Translations under genes and position numbers: made by a program
Notes under the pieces: model-generated
The model's database searches: none
The model's input: the letters and a program-made list of their open reading frames with translations, nothing else
What the model was told of the DNA's origin: nothing
In this document: positions 13,477-21,133 of the stretch, one piece after another
How the letters are laid out: the number at the start of each line of letters is the position of its first letter
Numbering within the stretch: position 1 is the first letter of the stretch
Assembly (NCBI GenBank): GCA_965649545.1
Contig: CBFGLF010000017.1
Span: forward strand, 1-21,899
Direction: 5' to 3'
Origin: CABHOJ01 sp965649545
GTDB lineage: Bacteria; Pseudomonadota; Gammaproteobacteria; Burkholderiales; Methylophilaceae
DNA length: 21,899 bases

Positions 13477-14727
13477 ATGAAGATCGCCATCATTGGTTCG
13501 GGGATAGCAGGCAACACGGTCGCCTACCACTTGCACAAGGAGCACGACATCACGGTGTTCGAGGCCGGCAACCACATCGGTGGGCATACCCATACCCACC
13601 AGATCGGACTCCTCGGTCAAGACTACGCCGTGGATACCGGATTCATCGTCTTCAACGACCGCACCTACCCTAACTTCATCCAGCTGCTTGACGAACTCGG
13701 CGTAGCTTCTCAGCCCAGCGACATGAGCTTCAGCGTGCGCTGCGAAAAGACCGGGCTGGAATACAACGGTACCTCGCTCAATTCCCTGTTCGCGCAGCGT
13801 CGCAATCTGTTCAAACCCAGTTTCATCCGCATGATCCTCGATATCCTGCGGTTCAATAAGGAGTGCCTGGAGTTACTCAAGGAAGGCGAAGAGATCCGCC
13901 TTGGGGACTATCTGGCGCAAAATGGTTACGGCCTGGACTTCGTCGATCGATATATTGTTCCCATGGGATCGGCGATTTGGTCGACGGACACAAAGAGCAT
14001 GATGGACTTCCCAGCACGCTTTTTTGTCCGCTTTTTCCACCATCATGGCATGCTGACCGTCGATGACCGCCCGCAATGGCGCGTGGTCAAGGGGGGGTCG
14101 GCAAGCTATGTCGAGCAACTGACCAAGGGCTTCCGCAACAAGATCCGGCTGAATAATCCGGTCTTGAAGGTGCGTCGCCTGAAACGGTCGGTCAGGGTGA
14201 CCTCGCTACACGGTGGTGAGGAAGCCTTCGATTGGGTGTTCTTCGCCTGTCACAGCGACCAGGCACTGGCCATGCTGAACGACGCGACACCGCAGGAACG
14301 CGAGATCCTAGGGGCGATCCCCTATCAGGAGAACAGTATCTTCCTGCATCACGATGCGGCGATGATGCCGAAACGCAAGCTGGCGTGGGCCGCCTGGAAC
14401 TACCATGTCACGCCAGAGCCGACGGATCGTGTCGCTGTGACCTACAACATGAACATCCTGCAAGGGCTGCGATCGGCAGAACCGCTGCTCGTGACACTGA
14501 ACCATACGCAGGGGATCAATCCGGCCAAAGTCATCAAACGCCTGACCTATCATCACCCGGTCTATACCACCGCAGGCGCGGCTGCACAGGCCCGTCACCA
14601 TGAGATCAGCGGCCATCAGCGCACCGCCTATTGCGGGGCCTACTGGCGCAATGGTTTCCACGAGGATGGGGTAGTCAGCGCCTTGGCGGCCCTGTCGCAC
14701 TTCAATGAGGCGGTCCATGCCGGCTAG
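13477..14727 (+). CDS. FAD-dependent amine-oxidase-like protein (COG2907)
   Basis: A 416-residue flavoprotein with an N-terminal Rossmann motif GSGIAG (7-12), Glu29 in FEAGNHIGGHTHT for the ribose, then VDTGFIVFNDRTYPNF (about 53-68), all typical of COG2907. The family resembles phytoene-desaturase/amine-oxidase flavoenzymes and is regularly found beside DUF1365 and CFA-like genes. In such clusters it is thought to desaturate or otherwise oxidise methylated acyl chains; the exact reaction here is inferred. The open frame extends back to 13321 inside the desaturase gene, but the flavin motif demands a start at 13477. The 41-base gap before it is AT-rich with a poor ribosome site, and is the largest gap after the first lipid gene, so an internal promoter is possible. 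Confidence 0.85.
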   Translation: MKIAIIGSGIAGNTVAYHLHKEHDITVFEAGNHIGGHTHTHQIGLLGQDYAVDTGFIVFNDRTYPNFIQLLDELGVASQPSDMSFSVRCEKTGLEYNGTSLNSLFAQRRNLFKPSFIRMILDILRFNKECLELLKEGEEIRLGDYLAQNGYGLDFVDRYIVPMGSAIWSTDTKSMMDFPARFFVRFFHHHGMLTVDDRPQWRVVKGGSASYVEQLTKGFRNKIRLNNPVLKVRRLKRSVRVTSLHGGEEAFDWVFFACHSDQALAMLNDATPQEREILGAIPYQENSIFLHHDAAMMPKRKLAWAAWNYHVTPEPTDRVAVTYNMNILQGLRSAEPLLVTLNHTQGINPAKVIKRLTYHHPVYTTAGAAAQARHHEISGHQRTAYCGAYWRNGFHEDGVVSALAALSHFNEAVHAG

Positions 14728-15535
14728 CGCCATCTATACCGGCTGGGTCGGGCACCGTCGTTTCCTGCCGGTGCCGCATGGCTTCAATTACCGCCTGTTC
14801 ATGATGTACCTGGACCTGGACGAGTTGCCGACCCTGTTCGACAAGCGCTGGTTCTGGTCGGTCCGTGGTCCGAACCTCGCACGGTTCAAGCGCGAGGACT
14901 ACTACGGTGATCCCGGCTTATCGCTGAGGACGGCCATCGCCGACCTGGTGCATCGCGAGACCGGCAGGCGCCCGACCGGCCCGATCCGCTTGCTGACGCA
15001 CATGCGCTATTTCGGCCATTGCTTCAATCCGGTGAGTTTCTATTATTGCTTCGAGCAGGATGGCGAGACGTTGCAAGCCATCGTCGCCGAGATCACCAAC
15101 ACCCCCTGGAAGGAACGGCACGCCTACGTGCTGGACTGCGCTCGCAAGCGTGGGGACAAGACTTACCGCTTCGGCTTCAGCAAGGATTTCCACGTCTCGC
15201 CCTTCATGCCCATGGAGATCGAATATGACTGGGGCTTCAACCACCCTCGGGATCGGCTGCATGTCCATATGCGCAACCTGCAGCCGGACGGCAAAATGTT
15301 CGACGCTACCCTGGAGCTGAAGCGCCAGCCGTTGACCGGGCCTGCGTTGGCCAAAGTCCTCGCGGGCTATCCGTGGATGACCATAAAGATCGTATTGGCG
15401 ATCTACTGGCAGGCGCTGCGGCTTTGGATCAAGAAAGTACCTTTCTATCCGCATCCGGAAAAACTCAAATTCGAACAATCCCGATCGGGGCGCGGCATCA
15501 AGCAGCGTGACGACTTTGCAAGGAAACGCATATGA
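14717..15535 (+). CDS. DUF1365 family protein (COG3496)
   Basis: A 272-residue soluble protein of the DUF1365 family: AIYTGWVGHRRFLPVPHGF at the N-terminus, LLTHMRYFGHCFNPVSFYYC (92-111) and AEITNTPWKERHAY (124-137) are family hallmarks. Function is unproven; it nearly always accompanies the COG2907 flavoprotein and a CFA-like enzyme, so it probably works with them on acyl chains. The ATG at 14717 has GAGG (14707-14710) six bases before it and is preferred to the in-frame ATG at 14705, which begins before that site. The gene overlaps the flavoprotein gene by 11 bases and the next by four (ATGA), implying stoichiometric expression. Confidence 0.85.
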   Translation: MPASAIYTGWVGHRRFLPVPHGFNYRLFMMYLDLDELPTLFDKRWFWSVRGPNLARFKREDYYGDPGLSLRTAIADLVHRETGRRPTGPIRLLTHMRYFGHCFNPVSFYYCFEQDGETLQAIVAEITNTPWKERHAYVLDCARKRGDKTYRFGFSKDFHVSPFMPMEIEYDWGFNHPRDRLHVHMRNLQPDGKMFDATLELKRQPLTGPALAKVLAGYPWMTIKIVLAIYWQALRLWIKKVPFYPHPEKLKFEQSRSGRGIKQRDDFARKRI

Positions 15536-16806
15536 ACCACCCTCCCTTCCGCGATACCCTGACCATGGGCCTGGGCCATAAGAAGCGCGCGGCCTGGTTA
15601 CAGGATTTCGCCCGTTCCATGGTGTTCTCGCGCTTGCGCGAGATCCACGGTGGCCGCATCCATATCGTCGAGGCTGGCCACACCGAGCATTTCGGCCATG
15701 AGCCGGGGCCGGCTTGCAATGTCTACGTGCACGACCCGCGTTTCTACGGCGAGATCGCCTTCGGCGGCTCCATCGGCGCTGGCGAGGCCTACATGCTGGG
15801 CTACTGGACCTGCGACAACCTGACGCACCTGATCCGCATCATGGCCATCAACCAGCAGGCGATGGATAGCCTGGAGGGCGGGTTCGCCTGGCTGACGCGC
15901 CCACTGCTCAAGGGCCTGCATTGGCTGAACCGCAACACGCACGACGGTAGCCGCCGCAACATCGCCGCCCACTACGACCTCGGCAACGACATGTTCCAGC
16001 TGTTCCTCGACCCGACCATGATGTATTCCTCGGCGATCTTCGATACGCCCGACATGACACTGGAGCAGGCATCCCTCAGCAAGCTGGAACGCATCTGCCG
16101 CAAGCTGGACCTGCAGGCTGAAGACCACGTGCTGGAGATCGGTACCGGCTGGGGTGGGTTCGCCATCCATGCCGCCGGACGTTTCGGTTGCAAGGTCACG
16201 ACGACGACCATCTCACAGGCCCAGTTCGACCTCGCGACGCAGCGTGTCGCGGCAGCTGGCCTATCGGAGCGTGTAACGATATTATTGAAAGATTACAGGG
16301 AGTTGGAAGGACAATTTGACAAACTGGTTTCAATCGAGATGATCGAAGCCGTGGGCTATCAGTTCTACGACACCTACTTCTCGCATTGCGCCCGCCTACT
16401 CAAGCCGGATGGCATGTTCCTGTTGCAGGGCATCACCATCGCTGACCAGCGTTACGAATCGGCGAAACGGTCCGTGGATTTTATCCAGCGCTATATCTTC
16501 CCAGGGAGTTGCATCCCGTCGGTGACCGCCCTGCTCGATTCCGCGACACGCGCGTCGGACCTAAGGTTATTCAACCTCGAGGATATCGGGCCGCACTATG
16601 CCCGCACGCTGGCCGAATGGCGCAAGAACTTCTTTGCCAATATCGAACAGGTCCGTGCGCTCGGCTATTCTGAGGAGTTCATCCGCATGTGGGAGTTCTA
16701 TCTGTGCTACTGTGAAGGCGGCTTCGAGGAGCGTGCTCTGGGGGATGTCCATATGCTACTGGTCAAGCCCGGTAACCGCCGTTCGCCTATCCATCCGGCG
16801 ATGTAG
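15532..16806 (+). CDS. CFA-synthase homologue with altered active site (second of two)
   Basis: A 424-residue full-length COG2230 protein: N-terminal lipid-binding domain (1-140), NIAAHYDLGNDMFQLFLD (143-160), SAM motif VLEIGTGWGGF (200-210) and a C-terminal region ending near 412. Relative to E. coli CFA, Cys139 is Ser167 (MMYSSAIF), Glu239 is kept as Glu272, the His after it is Ala273, His266 is Gln299 (FLLQG) and Tyr317 is kept as Tyr356. Loss of the His and Cys of the bicarbonate pocket argues against ordinary cyclopropanation and for another methyl transfer, for example making a methyl-branched unsaturated chain. AGGAAA precedes the ATG, which overlaps the DUF1365 stop by four bases. It ends the operon, five bases from a convergent gene. 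Confidence 0.85.
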   Translation: MNHPPFRDTLTMGLGHKKRAAWLQDFARSMVFSRLREIHGGRIHIVEAGHTEHFGHEPGPACNVYVHDPRFYGEIAFGGSIGAGEAYMLGYWTCDNLTHLIRIMAINQQAMDSLEGGFAWLTRPLLKGLHWLNRNTHDGSRRNIAAHYDLGNDMFQLFLDPTMMYSSAIFDTPDMTLEQASLSKLERICRKLDLQAEDHVLEIGTGWGGFAIHAAGRFGCKVTTTTISQAQFDLATQRVAAAGLSERVTILLKDYRELEGQFDKLVSIEMIEAVGYQFYDTYFSHCARLLKPDGMFLLQGITIADQRYESAKRSVDFIQRYIFPGSCIPSVTALLDSATRASDLRLFNLEDIGPHYARTLAEWRKNFFANIEQVRALGYSEEFIRMWEFYLCYCEGGFEERALGDVHMLLVKPGNRRSPIHPAM

Positions 16807-16811
16807 CGGCT

Positions 16812-17846
16812 TTACAGGGCAACGACCCGGTTCTTGCCTGCCTCCTTGGCTTTGAGCAAGGCCTGGTCGGCTGTGACCACCATATTCTTGTGGGCCAAAT
16901 CCATCTCACCGCCATTCACACTGCAGACACCGATGCTGACCGTGCAATAGATGGTCTCACCGCGCACCATGATACGATGCCTGGCCACCTCTGCACGCAG
17001 GCGATCTGCAAGCCTGTACCCATCGTCCCTGCCGGCGTGCGGTAGCACCACCAGGAACTCCTCGCCGCCGTAGCGGCCGATCGAGTCGTACGTGCGCAGC
17101 GCGAAACGGATCGTATCGGCGATCGTCAGCAGCACCCTATCCCCGGCCTCGTGCCCATAGACGTCATTGACTCGCTTGAAATCGTCAGCGTCGATCATCA
17201 GCACCGACAAGGGGGTGTTCTGGCGCGACGCCAGTTCTTCCTCGCGTTTGACGATATCCATGATGGCTCGGCGGTTCCAGACATTGAGCATGGGGTCGAT
17301 CATACTGTCCCGCTTGGCCATGTCGAGTTCGCGTAACAGATTGTTCACTACGCTGCTGAGTCCACGGCCGGAGAACAACGATTCCACCCAGCTCGCCAGG
17401 TGATCGAGTACCCGGAGCTCTTCCTCGCTCATGATGCGGGGCTTGGTATCGACGATACAGAGCGTACCGATGACATAGCCGTCATGGTTCTTCAAGGGCC
17501 TGCCGGCATAGAAGCGGACATTAGGGCCAGAACAGACCGCAGGATGGTCGGAGAAGCGTTCGTCCTGCGTCGTGTCCTCGATCACCATGGTCTCGCCGTG
17601 GTAGACCACATGCCCGCAGAACGACATTTCACGTGTGGTCTCCCGCACATCCAGGCCGACAGCGGATTTGAACCATTGACGGTGCTCGTCGATGATGGAG
17701 ACCAGCGCGATCGGCACCTTGAACGCGAACTGCGCGACCTGCGTGACCTTGTCGAAAGCCGCTTCAGCCGGGGTGGAGAGAATCTGCATCTTGTGTAGCG
17801 AGGCAAGACGCTCGGTTTCGTTGGCAGGGATCGGGACTGGAATCAT
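16812..17846 (-). CDS. GAF-GGDEF diguanylate cyclase
   Basis: A 344-residue cytoplasmic signalling protein. Residues about 20-155 form a GAF domain (KVPIALVSIIDEHRQWFKS, SFCGHVV, GTLCIVD). Residues 175-344 are a GGDEF domain with DADDFKRVND (219-228), active-site GGEEF (260-264) and an intact product-inhibition site, Arg251-x-x-Asp254, five residues before it. It should make cyclic di-GMP under control of an unknown ligand of the GAF domain. No membrane segment is present. The start at 17846 is preferred to an in-frame start at 17975, which would run into the methyltransferase gene and add unrelated residues. It follows that gene by 73 bases and may be cotranscribed with the mod genes. Confidence 0.9.
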   Translation of the reverse strand: MIPVPIPANETERLASLHKMQILSTPAEAAFDKVTQVAQFAFKVPIALVSIIDEHRQWFKSAVGLDVRETTREMSFCGHVVYHGETMVIEDTTQDERFSDHPAVCSGPNVRFYAGRPLKNHDGYVIGTLCIVDTKPRIMSEEELRVLDHLASWVESLFSGRGLSSVVNNLLRELDMAKRDSMIDPMLNVWNRRAIMDIVKREEELASRQNTPLSVLMIDADDFKRVNDVYGHEAGDRVLLTIADTIRFALRTYDSIGRYGGEEFLVVLPHAGRDDGYRLADRLRAEVARHRIMVRGETIYCTVSIGVCSVNGGEMDLAHKNMVVTADQALLKAKEAGKNRVVAL

Positions 17847-17919
17847 CGAACGTATCTTCAATCTGATTTTATGTGCTTTGAATAGATTGTGAACCTCTTC
17901 AAGCCAAATTCCAAGCGGC

Positions 17920-18477
17920 CTATGCCGTGGGATTCTGGGCGCAGATCCGCTGCTGCATGCTGGGTTTCGGCACATCGAATCGGCCTTGCTCGAAGGCGAG
18001 GATGGTCAGCTTGCCGGCATACCGGTCGAGCAGTTCATCGGGCCGCAACAGAAAGTCCGGGTTGGCGGGCCGGCCAAACTGTTCGTGGCCCACCATGAAG
18101 GTCTCGTAGAGCAGGATCCCCTGCGCTTGCAGATGCTCTGCCAGGCGATCGAGTAGCGGGCGATGCAGGTATCGGCAGACCACGATGCCGTCGAAACGCT
18201 GGCCTGCGTAAGGCCAACTGCCGTTCTCAAGATCGGCGCAGGAGGTCTGGATATTCGCCTGACCCTTCAAGGTATCCAGAGCGGCCTGGTCGCGATCGAC
18301 CGCCTCGACCTGCCAGCCTTGCGACGCCAGCCAGCGAGCATTCCTGCCGCTGCCACAGGCGAGGTCGAGGATACGGCCTCCCGCCCTGATCTTGTCGGCA
18401 TGGGCCGTCACCCAAGGCGATGGGCCTTCAGGTGCTTGGATCATGCTCAAGGGGATAGCCTGATCGGCCATGCTCAT
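17920..18477 (-). CDS. Small class I SAM-dependent methyltransferase
   Basis: A 185-residue class I methyltransferase. Motif I is ILDLACGSGRNARWLASQG (36-54), followed by VEAVDRD with the acidic residue for the SAM ribose, a CADLENGSWPY motif and FDGIVVCRYLHRP. It resembles TehB-like or other small soluble methyltransferases; the substrate is unknown. The ATG at 18477 overlaps the modC stop by four bases (ATGA), so it is translationally coupled to the molybdate transporter, an unusual companion. Met3 at 18471 could also start it. Confidence 0.82.
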   Translation of the reverse strand: MSMADQAIPLSMIQAPEGPSPWVTAHADKIRAGGRILDLACGSGRNARWLASQGWQVEAVDRDQAALDTLKGQANIQTSCADLENGSWPYAGQRFDGIVVCRYLHRPLLDRLAEHLQAQGILLYETFMVGHEQFGRPANPDFLLRPDELLDRYAGKLTILAFEQGRFDVPKPSMQQRICAQNPTA

Positions 18478-19583
18478 GCGCTCGGGAAGAGATGGATGTC
18501 TTCGGCGCGCAAGTTGATCTGGACCATCTGCCCCTCTGCCAGCGTCAACTCTTCGGCGAGCCTGCGCGGGATGGTCACGCGCAGCGGCGAGGCTTCCCCC
18601 TCGACTACCAGGGTGAGTCGGGTCTCGTTCCCCAGCGCCAGCAATCTCTGTACTTCGACTTCGATCAGGTTCTGTTGAGGCACGGGCGCATGCCGGGCGA
18701 TGGGACGGAAGCGGATGCCACTCTCCGGTATCCCCCAGCGCACCGCGCTGCCTGCCTGGAACTCGGGGCGATAGGCGCTTTCCAGCAAATAGCGGCCGAA
18801 CCTGACGAGCGTGGCGGGCGTCTCGCGGACATGGTCGACGACCTCGCCATCGAACAGATTGCGCAACCCGATCAACCTGGCCGCTTCTTCCGTGGCGGGA
18901 CGCATCATGATCTCGCCGGGAGGACCAGCCTGTAAGGTCTTGCCTTGATTGAGCAAGGCGATACGATCGGCCAGCAACAGGGCTTCCGTCAGGTCGTGCG
19001 TGACCAGGATGATGGGGATGGCAAGCTGCGCCTTGAGTTCAGCCAGTTCGCCATGGAGCTTGTCCCGGGTGGCGCTATCCACGGCGGAGAAAGGTTCGTC
19101 CAGCAGGAGGATGGAAGGATCGCCCGCCAGAGCACGTGCAACGGCGACCCGTTGCTGTTGCCCGCCCGAGAGTTCGGCCGGTTTACGTTCACCCAGGCCG
19201 GTCAGGTGCATCCGCGCCAGCCAGCTGTGAGCGCGCGACAGTCGTTCATTCACGTCCAGTGTGTGCAAACCGGCGCAGATGTTCTCGATCGCCGTCATGT
19301 GCGGGAACAGGCCGTAATGTTGCGGCACGTAACCGATACCGCGCTGTTGCGGCGTCATGAACCGTTTCGTCACCGCATCGAACCAGACATGGCCGTTACA
19401 GACGATCTGCCCTGCGCCCGGCTTCGCCAGGCCGGCGATCATGCGCAATAACGTCGATTTGCCGCCGCCCGAGGGGCCTACCAGCGCCAGCAATTCGCCC
19501 GGGGCGCAAGTGAAGCTGGCGTCCAGCGCAAAGGGCTGCGACTGCCGAATATCGACCAGGAGATCAGAGTTCGGGTAGGCCAT
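18474..19583 (-). CDS. modC: Molybdate ABC transporter ATP-binding protein
   Basis: A 369-residue ABC ATPase energising molybdate import. Walker A is GPSGGGKS (36-43), the Q-loop is YVPQHYGLFP, the signature is LSGGQQ (138-143), Walker B is LLLDEP (159-164) and the switch His is His196 (VTHD). The C-terminal part from about 295 is a TOBE-type regulatory domain (ending VQINLRAEDIHLF). A GGGAG stretch five bases before the ATG supports the start. It overlaps modB by 20 bases, and with modA and modB makes the order modABC, which is what identifies it as molybdate rather than sulfate; tungstate remains possible. Confidence 0.9.
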   Translation of the reverse strand: MAYPNSDLLVDIRQSQPFALDASFTCAPGELLALVGPSGGGKSTLLRMIAGLAKPGAGQIVCNGHVWFDAVTKRFMTPQQRGIGYVPQHYGLFPHMTAIENICAGLHTLDVNERLSRAHSWLARMHLTGLGERKPAELSGGQQQRVAVARALAGDPSILLLDEPFSAVDSATRDKLHGELAELKAQLAIPIILVTHDLTEALLLADRIALLNQGKTLQAGPPGEIMMRPATEEAARLIGLRNLFDGEVVDHVRETPATLVRFGRYLLESAYRPEFQAGSAVRWGIPESGIRFRPIARHAPVPQQNLIEVEVQRLLALGNETRLTLVVEGEASPLRVTIPRRLAEELTLAEGQMVQINLRAEDIHLFPSA

Positions 19584-20244
19584 GCCTTCTCCCGACGCGC
19601 CTCGATAAGGCGTTGCCTAATGCCAACACGGTGACGGAAAACACCAGCAGCACCAGCGACATCTGCCCTGCCGCCGCGAAATCCAGAGCCTGTACCCGGT
19701 CGTAGATACTGATGGCGATGGTCTTGGTCTCACCGGGCAAACTCCCGCCGACCATCAGCACCACGCCGAACTCCCCTAACGTATGGGCGAAACTCAATAC
19801 CATGGCGGTGACCATGCCCGGCCACGCCAGCGGCAGCTCGACCTGCCATAGCGTGCGCCAGTAAGACATGCCGCAGCAGGCGGCCGAGTCGCGGATATCC
19901 TGCGGGATGGCCTCGAAAGCGCGCTGCATGGGTTGCACCGCGAACGGGATGTTGACGATGAACGATGCCAGCAACAGCCCCGAAAAGTGGAACACCAGCT
20001 GTTGGCCGGTGGTTTCCATCATCCAGCGGCCGAGCAGCGACTGGCTGCCGAAGCCGACCAACAGGTAGTAGCCGATCACCGTCGGCGGCAAGACCAGAGG
20101 CACGGCCAGCAAGGCTTCGACGACGGCTTTGCCGCGGAACCGGCTGTAGGCCAATCGCCTCGCAGCGAACAAGGCGAGCGGGATCAGCACCAGGATGGTG
20201 GCGACCGCCAGCTGCAGCGACAGGAAGAGCGCGGTCCAGTCCAT
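19564..20244 (-). CDS. modB: Molybdate ABC transporter permease
   Basis: A 226-residue inner-membrane permease with about five or six helices. The ModB hallmarks are ALLAVPLVLPPTVIGYYLL (44-62), the cytoplasmic coupling loop around SAACCGMSYWRTLWQVELPLA and HTLGEFGVVLMVGGSLPGET. Its ATG overlaps the modA stop by one base (TGATG) and its end overlaps modC by 20 bases, so the three are translated as a unit. Confidence 0.93.
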   Translation of the reverse strand: MDWTALFLSLQLAVATILVLIPLALFAARRLAYSRFRGKAVVEALLAVPLVLPPTVIGYYLLVGFGSQSLLGRWMMETTGQQLVFHFSGLLLASFIVNIPFAVQPMQRAFEAIPQDIRDSAACCGMSYWRTLWQVELPLAWPGMVTAMVLSFAHTLGEFGVVLMVGGSLPGETKTIAISIYDRVQALDFAAAGQMSLVLLVFSVTVLALGNALSRRVGRRHGLPEL

Positions 20245-21020
20245 CAGGTGTCACCCGGCAGGATGAACCCGTAGCGCTTGAACGTGCTGCGCGCGGCAGG
20301 CGTCTGCAGGAATACGTAAAAGGCCTTCGCGGTCGCGCCGGCATCTTTCATCAGCACCATGCGCTGCCTCAGCGGCGAATGCCATTCAGCCGGGATCAGC
20401 GCATACCGACCGAGTGACGCGAACTGTGGCGACATGACCAGCGACAATGCCACGATGCCGCCATCGGCGGAACCGCTGACGGCGAACTGCGCGGCCTGCG
20501 AGACATTCTCGCCGTAGACCACCTGCGACTGCATGGCCTCCCAGATACCGACCTTCTTCAGTGCCTCCATGGCCCGCTTGCCGTATGGGGCATGCTCAGG
20601 ATTGGCGATGGCGAAGCGTTTCAGCTGCCCTGTCCGGACCATGGCAGCCAATCCCTTGAGTTCCGCATCGACCGGCAAGCTTGAGCCTTTGGGCGCCAGC
20701 AGGGCGATACGCCCGATCGCGTAGAGCGCGCCTTCGTCCTGCGTGTAGCCATCGGCATGAAGTTTTAATGCATAATCCTCGTCAGCCGAGAGGTAGAGCT
20801 GGAAAGGTGCGCCGTTGCGTATCTGGGTGGCGATGACCCCGGACGACCCGAAAGTCAGGCTGACCCTCTGGCCGCTTTCCTTTTCGAAAGCGGCTGCCAG
20901 TTCCTCCAGTACGAACTTGAGGTCCGAGGCCGCCGCGACATTCGGCGGTGCCGCCTGCGCCAGTTGTGACGACAACACGACCAGCATGGCCATCATGAGA
21001 CGAACGATTATGAACTTCAT
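20244..21020 (-). CDS. modA: Molybdate-binding periplasmic protein
   Basis: A 258-residue substrate-binding protein. The signal peptide (1-23) ends LAQA. The mature N-terminus has AAASDLKFVLEEL, with Ser32 as the expected oxyanion contact, and FGSSG (58-61) holds the second Ser (Ser60). ENVSQAAQFAVSGSADGGIVALS near 175-200 is the typical ModA hinge and binding segment. The start at 21020 has AAGGACAGG directly ahead; the in-frame ATG at 21068 lies in a tandem repeat and would mask the signal peptide. It opens the mod operon, divergent from mnmC. No clear ModE operator was recognised. Confidence 0.92.
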   Translation of the reverse strand: MKFIIVRLMMAMLVVLSSQLAQAAPPNVAAASDLKFVLEELAAAFEKESGQRVSLTFGSSGVIATQIRNGAPFQLYLSADEDYALKLHADGYTQDEGALYAIGRIALLAPKGSSLPVDAELKGLAAMVRTGQLKRFAIANPEHAPYGKRAMEALKKVGIWEAMQSQVVYGENVSQAAQFAVSGSADGGIVALSLVMSPQFASLGRYALIPAEWHSPLRQRMVLMKDAGATAKAFYVFLQTPAARSTFKRYGFILPGDT

Positions 21021-21038
21021 CCTGTCCTTTCCTTTTTC

Positions 21039-21068
21039 GCCAGTATTCGGCATGCCAGTATTCGTCAT
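21039..21068. repeat. 15-base tandem direct repeat upstream of modA
   Basis: GCCAGTATTCGGCAT (21039-21053) is followed without a gap by GCCAGTATTCGTCAT (21054-21068), one mismatch in 15. It lies 19-48 bases before the modA start in the divergent modA/mnmC region. It may be a chance slippage duplication or a doubled regulator site. Confidence 0.7.
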
Positions 21069-21097
21069 GTCAGCGCGGATGTGAATAACGCCGCCAT

Positions 21098-21130
21098 GCG
21101 ATTACCGAACCACTCGCGATTCTACCGAAC
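21098..21130. repeat. Imperfect direct repeat immediately upstream of mnmC
   Basis: GCGATTACCGAAC (21098-21110) and GCGATTCTACCGAAC (21116-21130) are the same apart from two inserted bases, with starts 18 bases apart. The second copy ends three bases before the mnmC ATG, so it takes the place of a normal ribosome site. It may be an operator or a duplication scar. Confidence 0.6.
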
Positions 21131-21133
21131 AAG

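Noticed and set aside
15598..16170. 190-residue - strand open frame
   Set aside because: Antisense shadow of the second CFA homologue in GC-rich DNA.
17847..17975. N-terminal extension of the diguanylate cyclase
   Set aside because: It would overlap the coding end of the upstream methyltransferase and has no domain similarity.
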